A stretch of DNA of 64,000 nt from Bacillota bacterium (GTDB lineage Bacteria; Bacillota; Clostridia; Christensenellales; CAG-138): NCBI GenBank assembly GCA_023390655.1, contig JAEWCL010000007.1, forward strand, positions 62,001 through 126,000. Direction: 5' to 3'. The notes below the pieces were generated by a model. The model did not search any database and was not told the origin of the DNA. It saw only the letters and a list, made by a program, of their open reading frames with translations. Shown here piece by piece: positions 43,225-52,494 of this stretch (position 1 is its first letter; each line of letters begins with the position of its first letter). Made by a program: the position numbers and the translations under genes.

Positions 43225-46200
43225 ATGGCCAAAGTTAACATCGTAGACGCGGCAAAGGAGCTCGAAGAACGCGCGCAAGCGCTGTTTTCGCGCATCAACC
43301 AATCCCATGCGGATGTTGGGGAAACATTGCAGGGGGTTAAGGTGAAGGAACGCGAACTACGTGCCAAAGAAGAGGCGGAGCGTGCGGCTCGTCTGGAACG
43401 TGAGCGGCAGGAACGCCTTATGGAGGTGCTTTCTTCCGATCGCGACCTCGCCGTGCACATCGGCGGGGATGACAGCGTATTTGAAGATGCGCCTGCGCAG
43501 AAGAAATTGCAGGAGAAGCATGAGGAACCGGTGAAGGAACAGCCTGCAAAGACTGTGCAAGAAAAGCCGGAGCAGCCTGCTGCCCAAACGCCTGTGGAAG
43601 CGCCGCAAAAGAGCCAGGAAGCGGTTGCAGTTCAGGAAGCCCCTGTTGTGGCAAAGACGGAACCTCCCATTGCCGCCCAGCCCAAAGAGCCTGAAGTGAA
43701 GGCTGTACAGCAACCCGAGCAGAAGGCCCCGGAAGCTCCTGCGCAGGGTGCTGCGCCCAGTACGCAGGGTACCGGCTATCAGCAGCACACCATAGATCCC
43801 AATATGTATCAACAGCGCCCGCAAGGCGGTTACCAGCAGCGCCCGCAGGGCGAAGGCTACCAGCCGCGCCAAGGCGGTTATCAGCAGCGCCCGCAGGGCG
43901 AGGGCTATCAACAACGCCCACAAGGTGGCTATCAGCAGCGCCCGCAGGGCGAAGGCTATCAACAGCGCCCGCAGGGCGGTTATCAGCAGCGCCCGCAGGG
44001 TGGTGGTGGTTACCAGCAGGGCGGTTATCAGCAGCGTCCGCAAGGTGGCGGTGGTTACCAGCAGGGCGGCTACCAGCAGCGCCCGCAGGGCGGCGGTTAC
44101 CAGCAGCGCCCGCAGGGCGGCGGCTACCAGCAGGGCGGCTATCAGCAGCGTCCGCAGGGCGGCGGCTACCAGCAGGGCGGCTATCAGCAGCTTCCGCAAG
44201 GTGGAGGTGGTTACCAGCAGGGCGGCTATCAGCAGCGTCCGCAAGGTGGAGGTGGTTACCAGCAGGGCGGCTATCAGCAGCGCCCGCAGGGTGGCGGCGG
44301 CTACCAGCAGCGTCCGCAGGGTGGTGGCGGCTTCCAGCGTCCGCAGGGCGGGGATACGTTCCAGCGCAAACCCGGCGCAAGGCCTGCATCGCCCATCGCT
44401 CCTGCCGCAGGCAAGGAAAAAGTCAGCAATTACGATCCCAATAAGAGCAATTACACCAGAAATTACGAGGCGGAAAAGAGGGCGCGCAACAAAAAGGTTG
44501 CACAGAAGGAAGCGGTTCCCATCGCACGCGCCGCATGGGATGAAGACGCGCCTATGGGCGGCAACCGCCGTAAGCCGCGCAAGCAGATGCAGCAGCACAG
44601 GCCGGAGCCTGTAATCATTGAAAAGGCGGTCATTACAACGGAAACGATTACGGTAAAGGATCTCTCCGAAAAAATCGGAAAACCCGCAGGGGAAATCATC
44701 AAGAAGCTTTTCCTGCTGGGCATCATTGCAACCATCAATCAGGAGATTGATTTTGATACCTGCGAGTTGATCGCTTCCGAGTACGGCATTGCGGTTGAAC
44801 AGCAGATCGCAAAGACCTATGAGGAAGTGCTCCAGGACAGCTCCGATGAAGAGGATACCCCCGATATGCTCGCAGAACGTCCGCCGGTCGTCACCATCAT
44901 GGGCCACGTTGACCACGGCAAAACATCATTGCTTGATGCGATTCGCAATGCGCGCGTAACCGAAGGCGAAGCGGGCGGTATCACCCAGCACATCGGCGCA
45001 TATACCGTCGAATGCAATGGGCGCAGCATCACGTTTATCGATACCCCGGGCCACGAAGCGTTCACCTCCATGCGTGCGCGCGGCGCACAGGTAACGGATA
45101 TTGTTATCCTCGTCGTCGCGGCGGACGATGGCATCAAGCCCCAGACGGTAGAAGCCATCAACCACGCAAAGGCCGCAGGCGTGCCGATTATTGTGGCGAT
45201 CAACAAAATGGACCGCCCCGAAGCCGATCCGGAACGCGTCAAGCAGCAGCTCACCGAGCATGCCCTTGTTTCTGAAGAATGGGGCGGCGACACCATCTGC
45301 GTTCCCGTTTCGGCAAAAGCGCAGACCGGTATTGACACGCTCCTTGAAATGGTGCTGCTGCAGGCGGATGTTCTGGAACTCAAAGCCAACCCCAAGCGCC
45401 TTGCAAAGGGTACCATCATCGAAGCGCAGCTCGACAAGGGCCGCGGCCCCATCGCAACCGTGCTTGTACAGAATGGTACGCTGCGCGTCGGCGACACCAT
45501 CGTTGCCGGTATCGCTTATGGCCGTGTCCGCGCCATGATGGACGACAAGGGCCACAGGGTCCAGGAAGCAGGCCCCAGCCAGCCGGTCGAGGTGCTGGGT
45601 TTCAGCGAAGTCCCCTCTGCGGGAGATATCTTAAACGTTGCTGAAATCGACAAGCTTTCCCGCCAGGTGGCGGAAGAGCGCCGCGATAAGATCAAGGCCG
45701 AGCAATTAAAGAACCTTTCCAAGGTTTCGCTGGACGATCTCTTCAGCCAGATCGCAGAGGGTGAAATCAAGGACCTCAATATCATCGTCAAAGCCGATGT
45801 GCAGGGTTCCGTGGAAGCCGTCAAGCAGGCGCTTGAGAAGCTCTCCAACGAAGAAGTCCGTGTCCGCTGCATCCACGGCGGCGTGGGCGCCATCACGGGA
45901 TCGGATATCATGTTCGCTTCCGCATCCAACGCAATCATCATTGGCTTCAACGTGCGCATGGACAACGTGGCGCGCGTGGCCTCAGAAAAGGAAAAGGTGG
46001 ATGTGCGGATGTACCGCATCATCTACAACGCCATTGAGGATGTGCAGAACGCCATGAAGGGCATGTTCAAGCCCGTATTTAAAGAAGTGGAGCTTGGCCG
46101 CATCTCTGTGCGCAACACCTTTAAGGTGACTGGTGTTGGGACAATCGCAGGTGCGTACGTACAGGAGGGCAAGGTGGCCCGCAACGCGCAGGTACGCGTC

Positions 46201-46374
46201 GTGCGAGACGGCATCGTCATCCACGAGGGCAAGATTTCCTCCCTCAAGCGCTTTAAGGACGACGTCAAGGAAGTCGCGCAGGGCTATGAGTGCGGTATCG
46301 GCATCGACAGCTTTAACGATCTTCTGGAAGGCGACGTCATAGAAGCGTTCGTGATGGAAGAAGTCAAGAGATAA
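43225..46374 (+). CDS. infB: Translation initiation factor IF-2 with a Sup35-like repeat domain
   Basis: IF-2 brings initiator fMet-tRNA to the 30S subunit and promotes subunit joining. The 1049-residue protein is long for Bacillota (B. subtilis 716). Residues 1-180 are charged and Glu/Gln/Pro-rich. Residues about 185-376 are a low-complexity repeat, with about 22 copies of YQQ in RPQGGYQQ-type units. A basic linker and IF2N domain (ITVKDLSEKIGKPAGEIIKKL) precede the G domain from about 552 (TIMGHVDHGKTSLLDAI, then DTPGHEAF, NKMD). The C-terminal beta-barrel and fMet-tRNA-binding domains are intact. The repeat is unusual; the enzymatic core is normal. Confidence 0.96.
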   Translation: MAKVNIVDAAKELEERAQALFSRINQSHADVGETLQGVKVKERELRAKEEAERAARLERERQERLMEVLSSDRDLAVHIGGDDSVFEDAPAQKKLQEKHEEPVKEQPAKTVQEKPEQPAAQTPVEAPQKSQEAVAVQEAPVVAKTEPPIAAQPKEPEVKAVQQPEQKAPEAPAQGAAPSTQGTGYQQHTIDPNMYQQRPQGGYQQRPQGEGYQPRQGGYQQRPQGEGYQQRPQGGYQQRPQGEGYQQRPQGGYQQRPQGGGGYQQGGYQQRPQGGGGYQQGGYQQRPQGGGYQQRPQGGGYQQGGYQQRPQGGGYQQGGYQQLPQGGGGYQQGGYQQRPQGGGGYQQGGYQQRPQGGGGYQQRPQGGGGFQRPQGGDTFQRKPGARPASPIAPAAGKEKVSNYDPNKSNYTRNYEAEKRARNKKVAQKEAVPIARAAWDEDAPMGGNRRKPRKQMQQHRPEPVIIEKAVITTETITVKDLSEKIGKPAGEIIKKLFLLGIIATINQEIDFDTCELIASEYGIAVEQQIAKTYEEVLQDSSDEEDTPDMLAERPPVVTIMGHVDHGKTSLLDAIRNARVTEGEAGGITQHIGAYTVECNGRSITFIDTPGHEAFTSMRARGAQVTDIVILVVAADDGIKPQTVEAINHAKAAGVPIIVAINKMDRPEADPERVKQQLTEHALVSEEWGGDTICVPVSAKAQTGIDTLLEMVLLQADVLELKANPKRLAKGTIIEAQLDKGRGPIATVLVQNGTLRVGDTIVAGIAYGRVRAMMDDKGHRVQEAGPSQPVEVLGFSEVPSAGDILNVAEIDKLSRQVAEERRDKIKAEQLKNLSKVSLDDLFSQIAEGEIKDLNIIVKADVQGSVEAVKQALEKLSNEEVRVRCIHGGVGAITGSDIMFASASNAIIIGFNVRMDNVARVASEKEKVDVRMYRIIYNAIEDVQNAMKGMFKPVFKEVELGRISVRNTFKVTGVGTIAGAYVQEGKVARNAQVRVVRDGIVIHEGKISSLKRFKDDVKEVAQGYECGIGIDSFNDLLEGDVIEAFVMEEVKR
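43777..44351 (+). repeat. Tandem coding repeat in infB (YQQ-RPQGG units)
   Basis: About 575 bases of imperfect tandem repeats made of taccagcagcgcccgcaggg-like units of 24-39 bases. Spacing varies because extra GG or GGYQQ modules are inserted. Third positions vary (tac/tat, ggc/ggt, cag/caa), so the units are not recent perfect duplications and appear kept at protein level. Length changes by slippage between strains would be expected. Confidence 0.9.
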
Positions 46375-46405
46375 ACGCATACAACGGTATGCAATAAGGA
46401 GAACT

Positions 46406-46777
46406 ATGTCTGCCATACGACAGGACAGATTGAATGAGGAACTTAAAAAAGCCGTCAGCGAAGTCATCCGGGAAATGAAGGATCCGCGCGTTTCCCCGAT
46501 GACGACCATTACGCAGGCAGAGGTTACCAATGACCTCAAGCATGCAAAGCTGATGGTCAGCATCTATGAGGAAGATGAGCAGGCGCGCAAAGGGAGCGTT
46601 GAGGCGCTCAACCGCGCTGCAGGCTTTATCACAAGGGAGCTTGGGCACAGGATGCAGATCAGGCGGCTGCCGTCGCTGAAATTTATACTGGATACTTCCA
46701 TTGAATACAGCGTACATATCGCAAAGATATTGGATACGCTCAATATCGAAAAAAAGCAGGAGAACGGCGATGCGTGA
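46406..46777 (+). CDS. rbfA: Ribosome-binding factor A
   Basis: RbfA binds the 30S neck and helps 16S 5'-end maturation and cold growth. The 123-residue product has RQDRLNEELKKAVSEVIREMKDPRV, VTNDLKHAKLMVSIY and the KH-like end (LKFILDTSIEYSVHIAKILD). An aaggag site precedes the ATG. It overlaps the nrnA start by 8 bases. Confidence 0.95.
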   Translation: MSAIRQDRLNEELKKAVSEVIREMKDPRVSPMTTITQAEVTNDLKHAKLMVSIYEEDEQARKGSVEALNRAAGFITRELGHRMQIRRLPSLKFILDTSIEYSVHIAKILDTLNIEKKQENGDA

Positions 46778-47747
46778 GGCGCTTGCAACATTTGCCGAAT
46801 GGCTTCGCAGGGAGGATGGGTTCACGCTCATCTCCCATGTCTCCCCGGATGGGGACACGATCGGCTCCTCCCTCGCACTTTTTGGCATACTGACCGCTAT
46901 GGGTAAACGCGTGCAGGCCGTCTGCGAACAGCCGGTACCCCGCGTTTATTCTTTTTTGCCGTTCTCAGACTGCGTGCTCTTGCCCGAACAGGCGCAGGCG
47001 GGTTTTTTGAACGTCATTTCCATCGACTGCGCGGATACGGCGCGCATGGGCGGGGCGGAGAAGCTGTTTGAACAGGCGCGGGGAACGGGGAATATCGATC
47101 ACCACCGTACGAACCCTCTCTTCGGGGCGTATGTGCTCCATGACGGGGAAGCTGCGGCAACAGGCGAACTGATCTATGCACTATGGCAGGAGCTTGGCGT
47201 TGCTATGCACGGCGGGCAGGCGCAGGAAATTGCTTCCTGCTTGTTTACCGCGATCAGCACCGACACCGGCAACTTTGCCTACAGCAACACAACGCCCGGC
47301 ACTTTTTTGACGGCGGCAGCGCTTTTGGAGACGGGAATCGATATTGCGGGCATCAACCGCAGGGTATACCGTACCGTGCCGCTTTCTAAAAAACGCCTGC
47401 TTGGGCATGTGCTGTCCAACATGCAGTTTTATGCGGACGGGAAGATCGGCTTTGGGGTTGTGAGCCAGCAAACGCTTCTTGACATGGGCGCAACGCCCGA
47501 GGAAGTGGATGGCGTGATCGACGATATCCGCGATGTGGATACGGTGGAGATCGCCATACTCATGCGTGAAGCAAGGGACGGAACACACAAAGTCAGCATG
47601 CGCTCCAAGCAATATGCGGATGTGAGCGCGCTCGCACACCGGTTTGGCGGCGGCGGGCACCTGCATGCCGCGGGCTGCACCTTTACAGGCGCGCCGGAAG
47701 AGTTAAAGGCCGAACTGTTGCGCTTAGCGGAGGATGCGCTAAAGTGA
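46770..47747 (+). CDS. nrnA: DHH/DHHA1 phosphoesterase NrnA
   Basis: NrnA hydrolyses short oligoribonucleotides and pAp (and c-di-AMP breakdown products in some species). The 325-residue protein has the DHH-domain motifs SHVSPDGDTIGSSLAL, ISIDCADTARMG, NIDHHRTN and SCLFTAISTDTGNF, and the DHHA1 motif FGGGGHLHAAGC. The ATG at 46770 inside the rbfA end follows gcaggagaac. It overlaps truB by 4 bases, the conserved rbfA-nrnA-truB order. Confidence 0.95.
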   Translation: MREALATFAEWLRREDGFTLISHVSPDGDTIGSSLALFGILTAMGKRVQAVCEQPVPRVYSFLPFSDCVLLPEQAQAGFLNVISIDCADTARMGGAEKLFEQARGTGNIDHHRTNPLFGAYVLHDGEAAATGELIYALWQELGVAMHGGQAQEIASCLFTAISTDTGNFAYSNTTPGTFLTAAALLETGIDIAGINRRVYRTVPLSKKRLLGHVLSNMQFYADGKIGFGVVSQQTLLDMGATPEEVDGVIDDIRDVDTVEIAILMREARDGTHKVSMRSKQYADVSALAHRFGGGGHLHAAGCTFTGAPEELKAELLRLAEDALK

Positions 47748-48634
47748 CGGAAGGAATCGTCAACGTATTAAAACCGCCGGGCATGACGTCGAGCAACGTT
47801 GTGAGCGACGTCAGAAGGCTTTTTGGCCTCAAGCGTGTAGGGCACACGGGGACTTTGGACCCGGGTGCCGCAGGCGTATTGCCGATTTGCCTGGGCAGGG
47901 CGACGCGCCTGTTTGATTACCTGGTGGACAAGGAAAAGGAATATATTGCGGAAATTGCCTTTGGAAGCTGTACGGACACGCAGGACAGCTATGGCCGCGT
48001 GATCAAAACGAGCGACCAAACGGTGGACGGACATGCGCTCCGTTCCATACTGCCCGATTTTTCCGGGGAGCAAACGCAGATTGCGCCCAAATACTCCGCA
48101 TTGAAATTCGGCGGCAAAGCGCTCTATGAGCTTGCGCGCAGCGGACAGGAAGTGCCGGAACGCGTGCGCCCGGTTACGATCCATACGCTGGAGCCGATCG
48201 CGAAAACCGGCGAAAACAGGTATCTTCTTCGCATCGGCTGCTCGCGCGGAACCTATATCCGCACATTATGTGAGGACATCGGCGCCCGTTTAGGGGTATG
48301 CGCGCACATGTCGTTTTTGTTGCGTACGGCCTCCGGCGCTTTCCGGGTAGAGGACGCGTACAGCATTGAAGAGCTTTCAAAGCTTAAGGAGCAGGGGCGG
48401 ATTTTAGAAAGCGTTGTTCCCATCGAAACAGCGCTTGCGTTCTTGAAAAGCATCCGGGTGGATGACGAAAAAGCGTTGTTTCGCCTGCAAAACGGGCTTA
48501 TGGAACGCCTTGCAGACGCTTCCTGCATGGAAGACGGGGAAAGCTGCCTTGTCTATGCGGGCGATGCGCTTATCGGCGTTGGCGTCAATACGCAAGAAGG
48601 CGTAAAGCTGAAACTTCATCTGGACGTTTCCTGA
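47744..48634 (+). CDS. truB: tRNA pseudouridine-55 synthase
   Basis: TruB makes pseudouridine 55 in the tRNA T-loop. The 296-residue product has GIVNVLKPPGMTSSNVVSDV, the catalytic motif RVGHTGTLDPGAAGVLPICLG (shown in part: HTGTLDPGAAGVLPICLG) with its Asp, and SCSRGTYIRTLCEDIG-like C-motif (RIGCSRGTYIRTLCEDIG). The GTG start overlaps the nrnA stop as GTGA, so translation is coupled. A short linker with no promoter of note precedes ribF. Confidence 0.96.
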   Translation: MTEGIVNVLKPPGMTSSNVVSDVRRLFGLKRVGHTGTLDPGAAGVLPICLGRATRLFDYLVDKEKEYIAEIAFGSCTDTQDSYGRVIKTSDQTVDGHALRSILPDFSGEQTQIAPKYSALKFGGKALYELARSGQEVPERVRPVTIHTLEPIAKTGENRYLLRIGCSRGTYIRTLCEDIGARLGVCAHMSFLLRTASGAFRVEDAYSIEELSKLKEQGRILESVVPIETALAFLKSIRVDDEKALFRLQNGLMERLADASCMEDGESCLVYAGDALIGVGVNTQEGVKLKLHLDVS

Positions 48635-48707
48635 AAAAGCACAGGCATTGATGTGGATCATTACAGGCGCCTTATAAGGGTACCTGTCGTTTTGAAAGAG
48701 GTTTTTT

Positions 48708-49622
48708 ATGCAGAACAAGCAGAAAACGCCTGCCGTTATCGCGCTGGGGATGTTTGACGGCGTCCATCTTGGGCACCGGGCACTCCTGCAGTGCGCGGTG
48801 GAAACGGCAAAAGAATGCCATGCGCAAAGCGTTGCGTATACGTTTTCCAACCATCCAAGGAGCGTATTCGCGCAAGCGCCCAAGCTGCTCTCTACAGAGG
48901 AAGAGCGCCGGGACTGTATCAAGCGGCTGGGTCTCGACCGTGTACAGATGGAGGTTTTTGATAAGGAGACCGCCATCCTCTCTCCCGAAGCGTTTGTGGA
49001 ACGGTTGCAGGAACAGTATGAGGTGCGCGCGTTTGTCGTCGGGTTCAACTATACGTTCGGGCAGGGCGGAAAAGGCACGCCCGAAACGCTCCGTGAGCTT
49101 GGGAAAACGCATTCGTTTGACGTGCATGTGCTTGCGCCGGTGCTTTTTAAAGGCGATACGGTGTCAAGCACCCGCATCCGTCAGCTGGTCACAACCGGAG
49201 ACCTTGCGGACGCAACCATCATGCTCACTGAACCCTACGCATTGACGGGTACGGTGGTGCGAAACCGCCGCATCGGAACAACTTTGGGCTTTCCCACGGC
49301 CAACATCCAGCCGCCCGCAGAGAAGGCGCTGCCCGCAACCGGCATCTATGTGACGTCCGTACTATACGATGACCGCTGTTATGAGGCGGTGACGAATGTC
49401 GGCACCAACCCGACTGTGAACGGCGCGAGCCTTACGGTGGAAACCCACATCATGGATTACGAAGGCGATCTTTATGGAAAAGAGCTTACGGTAAGGTTCC
49501 ACAATCGCCTGCGCGAAGAGGTTCGTTTTGACAGCAAGGAGGCGCTGGTGCAGCAGATCGCACGGGATGTTGCGGATGCAAGGGCCTGGTTCCTGCAGCA
49601 AGATCGAAAAGTGATCGGCTGA
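48708..49622 (+). CDS. ribF: Bifunctional riboflavin kinase / FAD synthetase
   Basis: RibF makes FMN and then FAD. The 304-residue protein has an N-terminal nucleotidyltransferase domain (LGMFDGVHLGHRALL, then VGFNYTFGQGGKG) and a C-terminal flavokinase domain (GTVVRNRRIGTTLGFPTANI, ATGIYVTSVLYDDRCYEAVTNVG). It lies between truB and rpsO, a conserved position. A gaaagaggt site precedes the ATG. No FMN riboswitch is present in the 73-base gap. Confidence 0.96.
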   Translation: MQNKQKTPAVIALGMFDGVHLGHRALLQCAVETAKECHAQSVAYTFSNHPRSVFAQAPKLLSTEEERRDCIKRLGLDRVQMEVFDKETAILSPEAFVERLQEQYEVRAFVVGFNYTFGQGGKGTPETLRELGKTHSFDVHVLAPVLFKGDTVSSTRIRQLVTTGDLADATIMLTEPYALTGTVVRNRRIGTTLGFPTANIQPPAEKALPATGIYVTSVLYDDRCYEAVTNVGTNPTVNGASLTVETHIMDYEGDLYGKELTVRFHNRLREEVRFDSKEALVQQIARDVADARAWFLQQDRKVIG

Positions 49623-49643
49623 AAACGGCACTGCAAACAGGAA

Positions 49644-49693
49644 GACGGTTGTAGGGGCGTCTGCGGTCGCCCGCGGGCAACTACAGGGCCGTC
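49644..49693 (+). repeat. REP-like palindromic element after ribF
   Basis: Outer arms gacgg..tgtag and ctacaggg-ccgtc can pair, and inside them gggcg/cgccc with a tctgcggt loop. The core gtaggggcg...cgcccgcggg resembles widely scattered intergenic palindromes of clostridia. Copy B of the repeat at 33424 also ends in tgtagggg, so they may be related. Confidence 0.45.
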
Positions 49694-49754
49694 TCCACAG
49701 GTTTCTAAAAACCGTATCCCGAAGCGCGCCGGCAAGCTTTTTGCGCAAAAGCGT

Positions 49755-49783
49755 TTGCAAAGCGCCCGGCGCTATGCTACACT
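49755..49783 (+). promoter_or_regulatory. Promoter of rpsO
   Basis: TTGCAA and TACACT are separated by 17 bases, leaving a leader of about 83 bases before rpsO. S15 leaders are autoregulated in several bacteria; no known fold was confirmed here. Confidence 0.65.
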
Positions 49784-49872
49784 ATACCCTGTGAAACATG
49801 AACCACGGCACGGTTTCGCGAATCTCCAACGCGTTACTTTGCCGGAGGGGATAGAAAAACTAGGAGGATATC

Positions 49873-50136
49873 ATGGAAAAGGATCGTAAACTAGAGATCA
49901 TCGAGCAGTTTAAACTGCACGATGGAGACACGGGTTCCCCGGAAGTGCAGATTGCACTTTTGACCGCGCGTATCAACCACCTCAATGAGCATCTGAAGCT
50001 CCACAACAAGGATCATCACTCCCGCCGCGGCCTTCTGAAAATGGTCGGCCAGCGCAGGGGCTTATTGAATTACCTCAAGGATAAGGACATTGAGCGTTAC
50101 AGAACGATCATTGCCAGCTTGGGTCTGCGGAAATAA
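49873..50136 (+). CDS. rpsO: 30S ribosomal protein S15
   Basis: S15 binds 16S helix 20-22 and the 23S bridge. The 87-residue product is the standard length and has EQFKLHDGDTGSPEVQIALL and HLKLHNKDHHSRRGLLKMVGQ-type RNA-binding residues (HSRRGLLKMVGQRRGLLNYL). A taggagg site precedes the ATG. It is followed by a good terminator, so rpsO and pnp are separate units although adjacent. Confidence 0.98.
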   Translation: MEKDRKLEIIEQFKLHDGDTGSPEVQIALLTARINHLNEHLKLHNKDHHSRRGLLKMVGQRRGLLNYLKDKDIERYRTIIASLGLRK

Positions 50137-50151
50137 GTTTTGTTTCAAAAG

Positions 50152-50183
50152 AACGGGGGAGCTTCAAGGCTTCCCCGTTTTTC
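50152..50183 (+). terminator. Rho-independent terminator after rpsO
   Basis: aacgggggagc/gcttccccgtt is an 11-bp stem with one G-T pair and a ttcaag loop, followed by TTTT. Confidence 0.88.
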
Positions 50184-50306
50184 TGTTCCAAACCGCCTTT
50201 TTCACAGGAGATGTTACAGAAAAACACCCTTTAGGGGCAAAAGGATGACAGAAAAGACGGTTATCAGCCCATAGCGCTATTTTCTTGTGGTACGAGTTGC
50301 CTTACC

Positions 50307-50315
50307 GTGCTATAC
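50307..50315 (+). promoter_or_regulatory. Extended -10 promoter of pnp
   Basis: TGC-TATACT matches an extended -10 box about 50 bases before pnp. Only a weak -35 (ttgtgg) lies at longer spacing. Confidence 0.5.
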
Positions 50316-50364
50316 TAGTTTGGTAGAAAAAAAGAAAGAAGTAAAATGAAGGAGCTATTGTTTC

Positions 50365-52464
50365 ATGCACAAAACGTTTGAAATGCAGCTTGGCGGCAGG
50401 ACACTTGTCGTGGAAACCGGCAAGTATGCCGAGCAGGCGGGTGGGTCCTGCCTCGTCCGTTGCGGGGATACCGCCGTACTTACCTGTGCCACGGTTGCAA
50501 AGACCGCCCGCGCCGGCGTCGATTTTTTGCCGCTGAGCGTCGAGTTTGAAGAGAAACTGTATGCGGTGGGTAAGATTCCCGGCGGCTTTATCAAAAGAGA
50601 AGGCCGTCCCTCTGAACGGTCAATTTTAACTTCCCGCCTTATCGATAGGCCCATTCGTCCGCTGTTCCCCAAGGGCTTCTACAGGGATGTACAGGTGATT
50701 GCAACCGTCCTTTCCGTGGATCAGGATATTCAGCCCGACATCCTTGGCATGATCGGTTCTTCCATCGCGCTTTCCATCAGTGAAGCGCCGTTTATGGGGC
50801 CGACCGGTTCCGTGAATGTTGGCTATATTGATGGCGAATTTATCCTGAATCCTGATTGCGCGCAGCGTGAAAAGACCCGCATGAACCTCACCGTTGCGGG
50901 TACGCGCGATGCGGTCATGATGGTAGAAGCGGGTGCGAGCGAAGTCACCGAAAAAGAAATGCTTGACGCGATCCTCTTTGCGCATGCGCACATCAAGGAA
51001 ATCGTCAAGTTCATCGAAGGCATTACCGCGGAAGTCGGCAAGCCCAAGGCGGCGTTTGAAATCTATCATCCCGACGATACGCTCACTGAAAAAGTTCGTG
51101 CCGCCGCCTTTGATAAGGTCGTCTGGTCCTTGGATACCTTTGACCGTAAGGAACGTGAAACACGTTCCAGCCAGGTCAAGGAAGAAGTCATTGCGGCGTT
51201 CGCGCAAGACTATCCCGATTCTGCTGGCGATATCGACGCAATCCTCTATAGCCTCACCAAAGAGGTTGTACGCGATAAAATCATCAACAAGGGCATCCGT
51301 CCCGATGGCCGCAAGCATGACGAAATCCGCCCCATCTGGAGCGAAGTCAGCCTGCTTTCGCGCACCCACGGCAGCGCCGTGTTTACCCGCGGCCAGACAC
51401 AGGTCATGACGATTACCACGCTCGGTACCATCGGTGAGGCACAGATTTTAGACGGTATCACCATGGAAGAAAACAAGCGCTACATGCACCAGTACAACAT
51501 GCCCCCTTACAGCGTGGGTGAAACCCGTATGATGCGCGGCCCTGGCCGCCGTGAAATCGGCCACGGCGCTTTGGCAGAGCGCGCGCTGGAGCCCGTGCTC
51601 CCGAGCGAAGAGGAATTTCCGTACTGCATGCGCCTCGTTTCCGAGGTCATCAGCTCCAACGGCAGCACCTCGCAGGCTTCGATCTGCGCGAGCACGCTGT
51701 CCCTGATGGATGCGGGCGTTCCCATCAAAAAGCCGGTTGCAGGCGTTGCAATGGGCCTGATCAAGGATGACGCCAACGGCAACATCGCAATCCTGACGGA
51801 TATCCAGGGGCTTGAAGACTTCCTTGGCGACATGGACTTCAAAGTTGCCGGCACCAGGGATGGTATCACGGCTATCCAGATGGATATCAAGATCAAAGGC
51901 ATCAGTGAAGAAGTCCTTACCCGCGCACTCGAGCAGGCACGCGTTGGCCGTATGTTCATTCTGGGCAAAATGCTTGAGGCGTTGCCGGAACCCCGCACGG
52001 AGCTTTCCCGCTTTGCGCCGCGCATCCTGTCCTTCTCCATCAATCCGGATAAGATCAGGGATGTCATCGGCTCCGGCGGCAAGACCATCAATAAGATCAT
52101 TGCCGATACCGGCGTGAAGATCGATATCGAAGACGATGGCCGCGTGTTCATCGCTTCCCCTGATGCCGATGCCGCGGATGAAGCCAAGCGCATCATCATG
52201 GGCATCGTCAAGGACATCGAAGTGGGCGATGTATTCCTCGGTAAGGTCGTACGCATCATGCCGTTTGGCGCGTTCGTCAACCTGACCCCGGGCAAGGACG
52301 GCTTAGTCCATATCTCCAAGCTTGCGAACCGCCGCGTGGAGAAGGTGGAAGATGTCGTCAACATCGGGGATGAAATCCTCGTGCGCGTTGTGGAGATCGA
52401 CAAGCAGGGCAAGATCAACCTCACCCGCAAAGGCCTTTTGCCTGAAGACCAGGGTCAGGAGTAA
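50365..52464 (+). CDS. pnp: Polynucleotide phosphorylase
   Basis: PNPase degrades RNA 3' to 5' phosphorolytically. The 699-residue protein has two RNase PH domains (GGSCLVRCGDTAVLTCATV, FIKREGRPSERSIL, and RTHGSAVFTRGQTQ, GPGRREIGHGALAERAL), then KH (IRDVIGSGGKTINKIIADTG) and S1 (VFLGKVVRIMPFGAFVNLTPG) domains. Placement after rpsO is conserved. A gaaggagcta site precedes the ATG. RNase Y is encoded 17 kb upstream, so two main mRNA-decay enzymes are in the window. Confidence 0.98.
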   Translation: MHKTFEMQLGGRTLVVETGKYAEQAGGSCLVRCGDTAVLTCATVAKTARAGVDFLPLSVEFEEKLYAVGKIPGGFIKREGRPSERSILTSRLIDRPIRPLFPKGFYRDVQVIATVLSVDQDIQPDILGMIGSSIALSISEAPFMGPTGSVNVGYIDGEFILNPDCAQREKTRMNLTVAGTRDAVMMVEAGASEVTEKEMLDAILFAHAHIKEIVKFIEGITAEVGKPKAAFEIYHPDDTLTEKVRAAAFDKVVWSLDTFDRKERETRSSQVKEEVIAAFAQDYPDSAGDIDAILYSLTKEVVRDKIINKGIRPDGRKHDEIRPIWSEVSLLSRTHGSAVFTRGQTQVMTITTLGTIGEAQILDGITMEENKRYMHQYNMPPYSVGETRMMRGPGRREIGHGALAERALEPVLPSEEEFPYCMRLVSEVISSNGSTSQASICASTLSLMDAGVPIKKPVAGVAMGLIKDDANGNIAILTDIQGLEDFLGDMDFKVAGTRDGITAIQMDIKIKGISEEVLTRALEQARVGRMFILGKMLEALPEPRTELSRFAPRILSFSINPDKIRDVIGSGGKTINKIIADTGVKIDIEDDGRVFIASPDADAADEAKRIIMGIVKDIEVGDVFLGKVVRIMPFGAFVNLTPGKDGLVHISKLANRRVEKVEDVVNIGDEILVRVVEIDKQGKINLTRKGLLPEDQGQE

Positions 52465-52494
52465 TCGCTCGTATCTGGTGACAATCTAACATCC

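Noticed and set aside
43777..44351. CRISPR-like regular repeat
   Set aside because: The repeats are coding, in frame, imperfect and without unique spacers.
43357..44916. A 519-codon open frame on the minus strand across infB, and another of 323 codons
   Set aside because: They arise because the infB repeat avoids stops in several frames. The translations are meaningless Leu/Arg or Ala/Gly repeats, while the plus frame has clear IF-2 domains on both sides.
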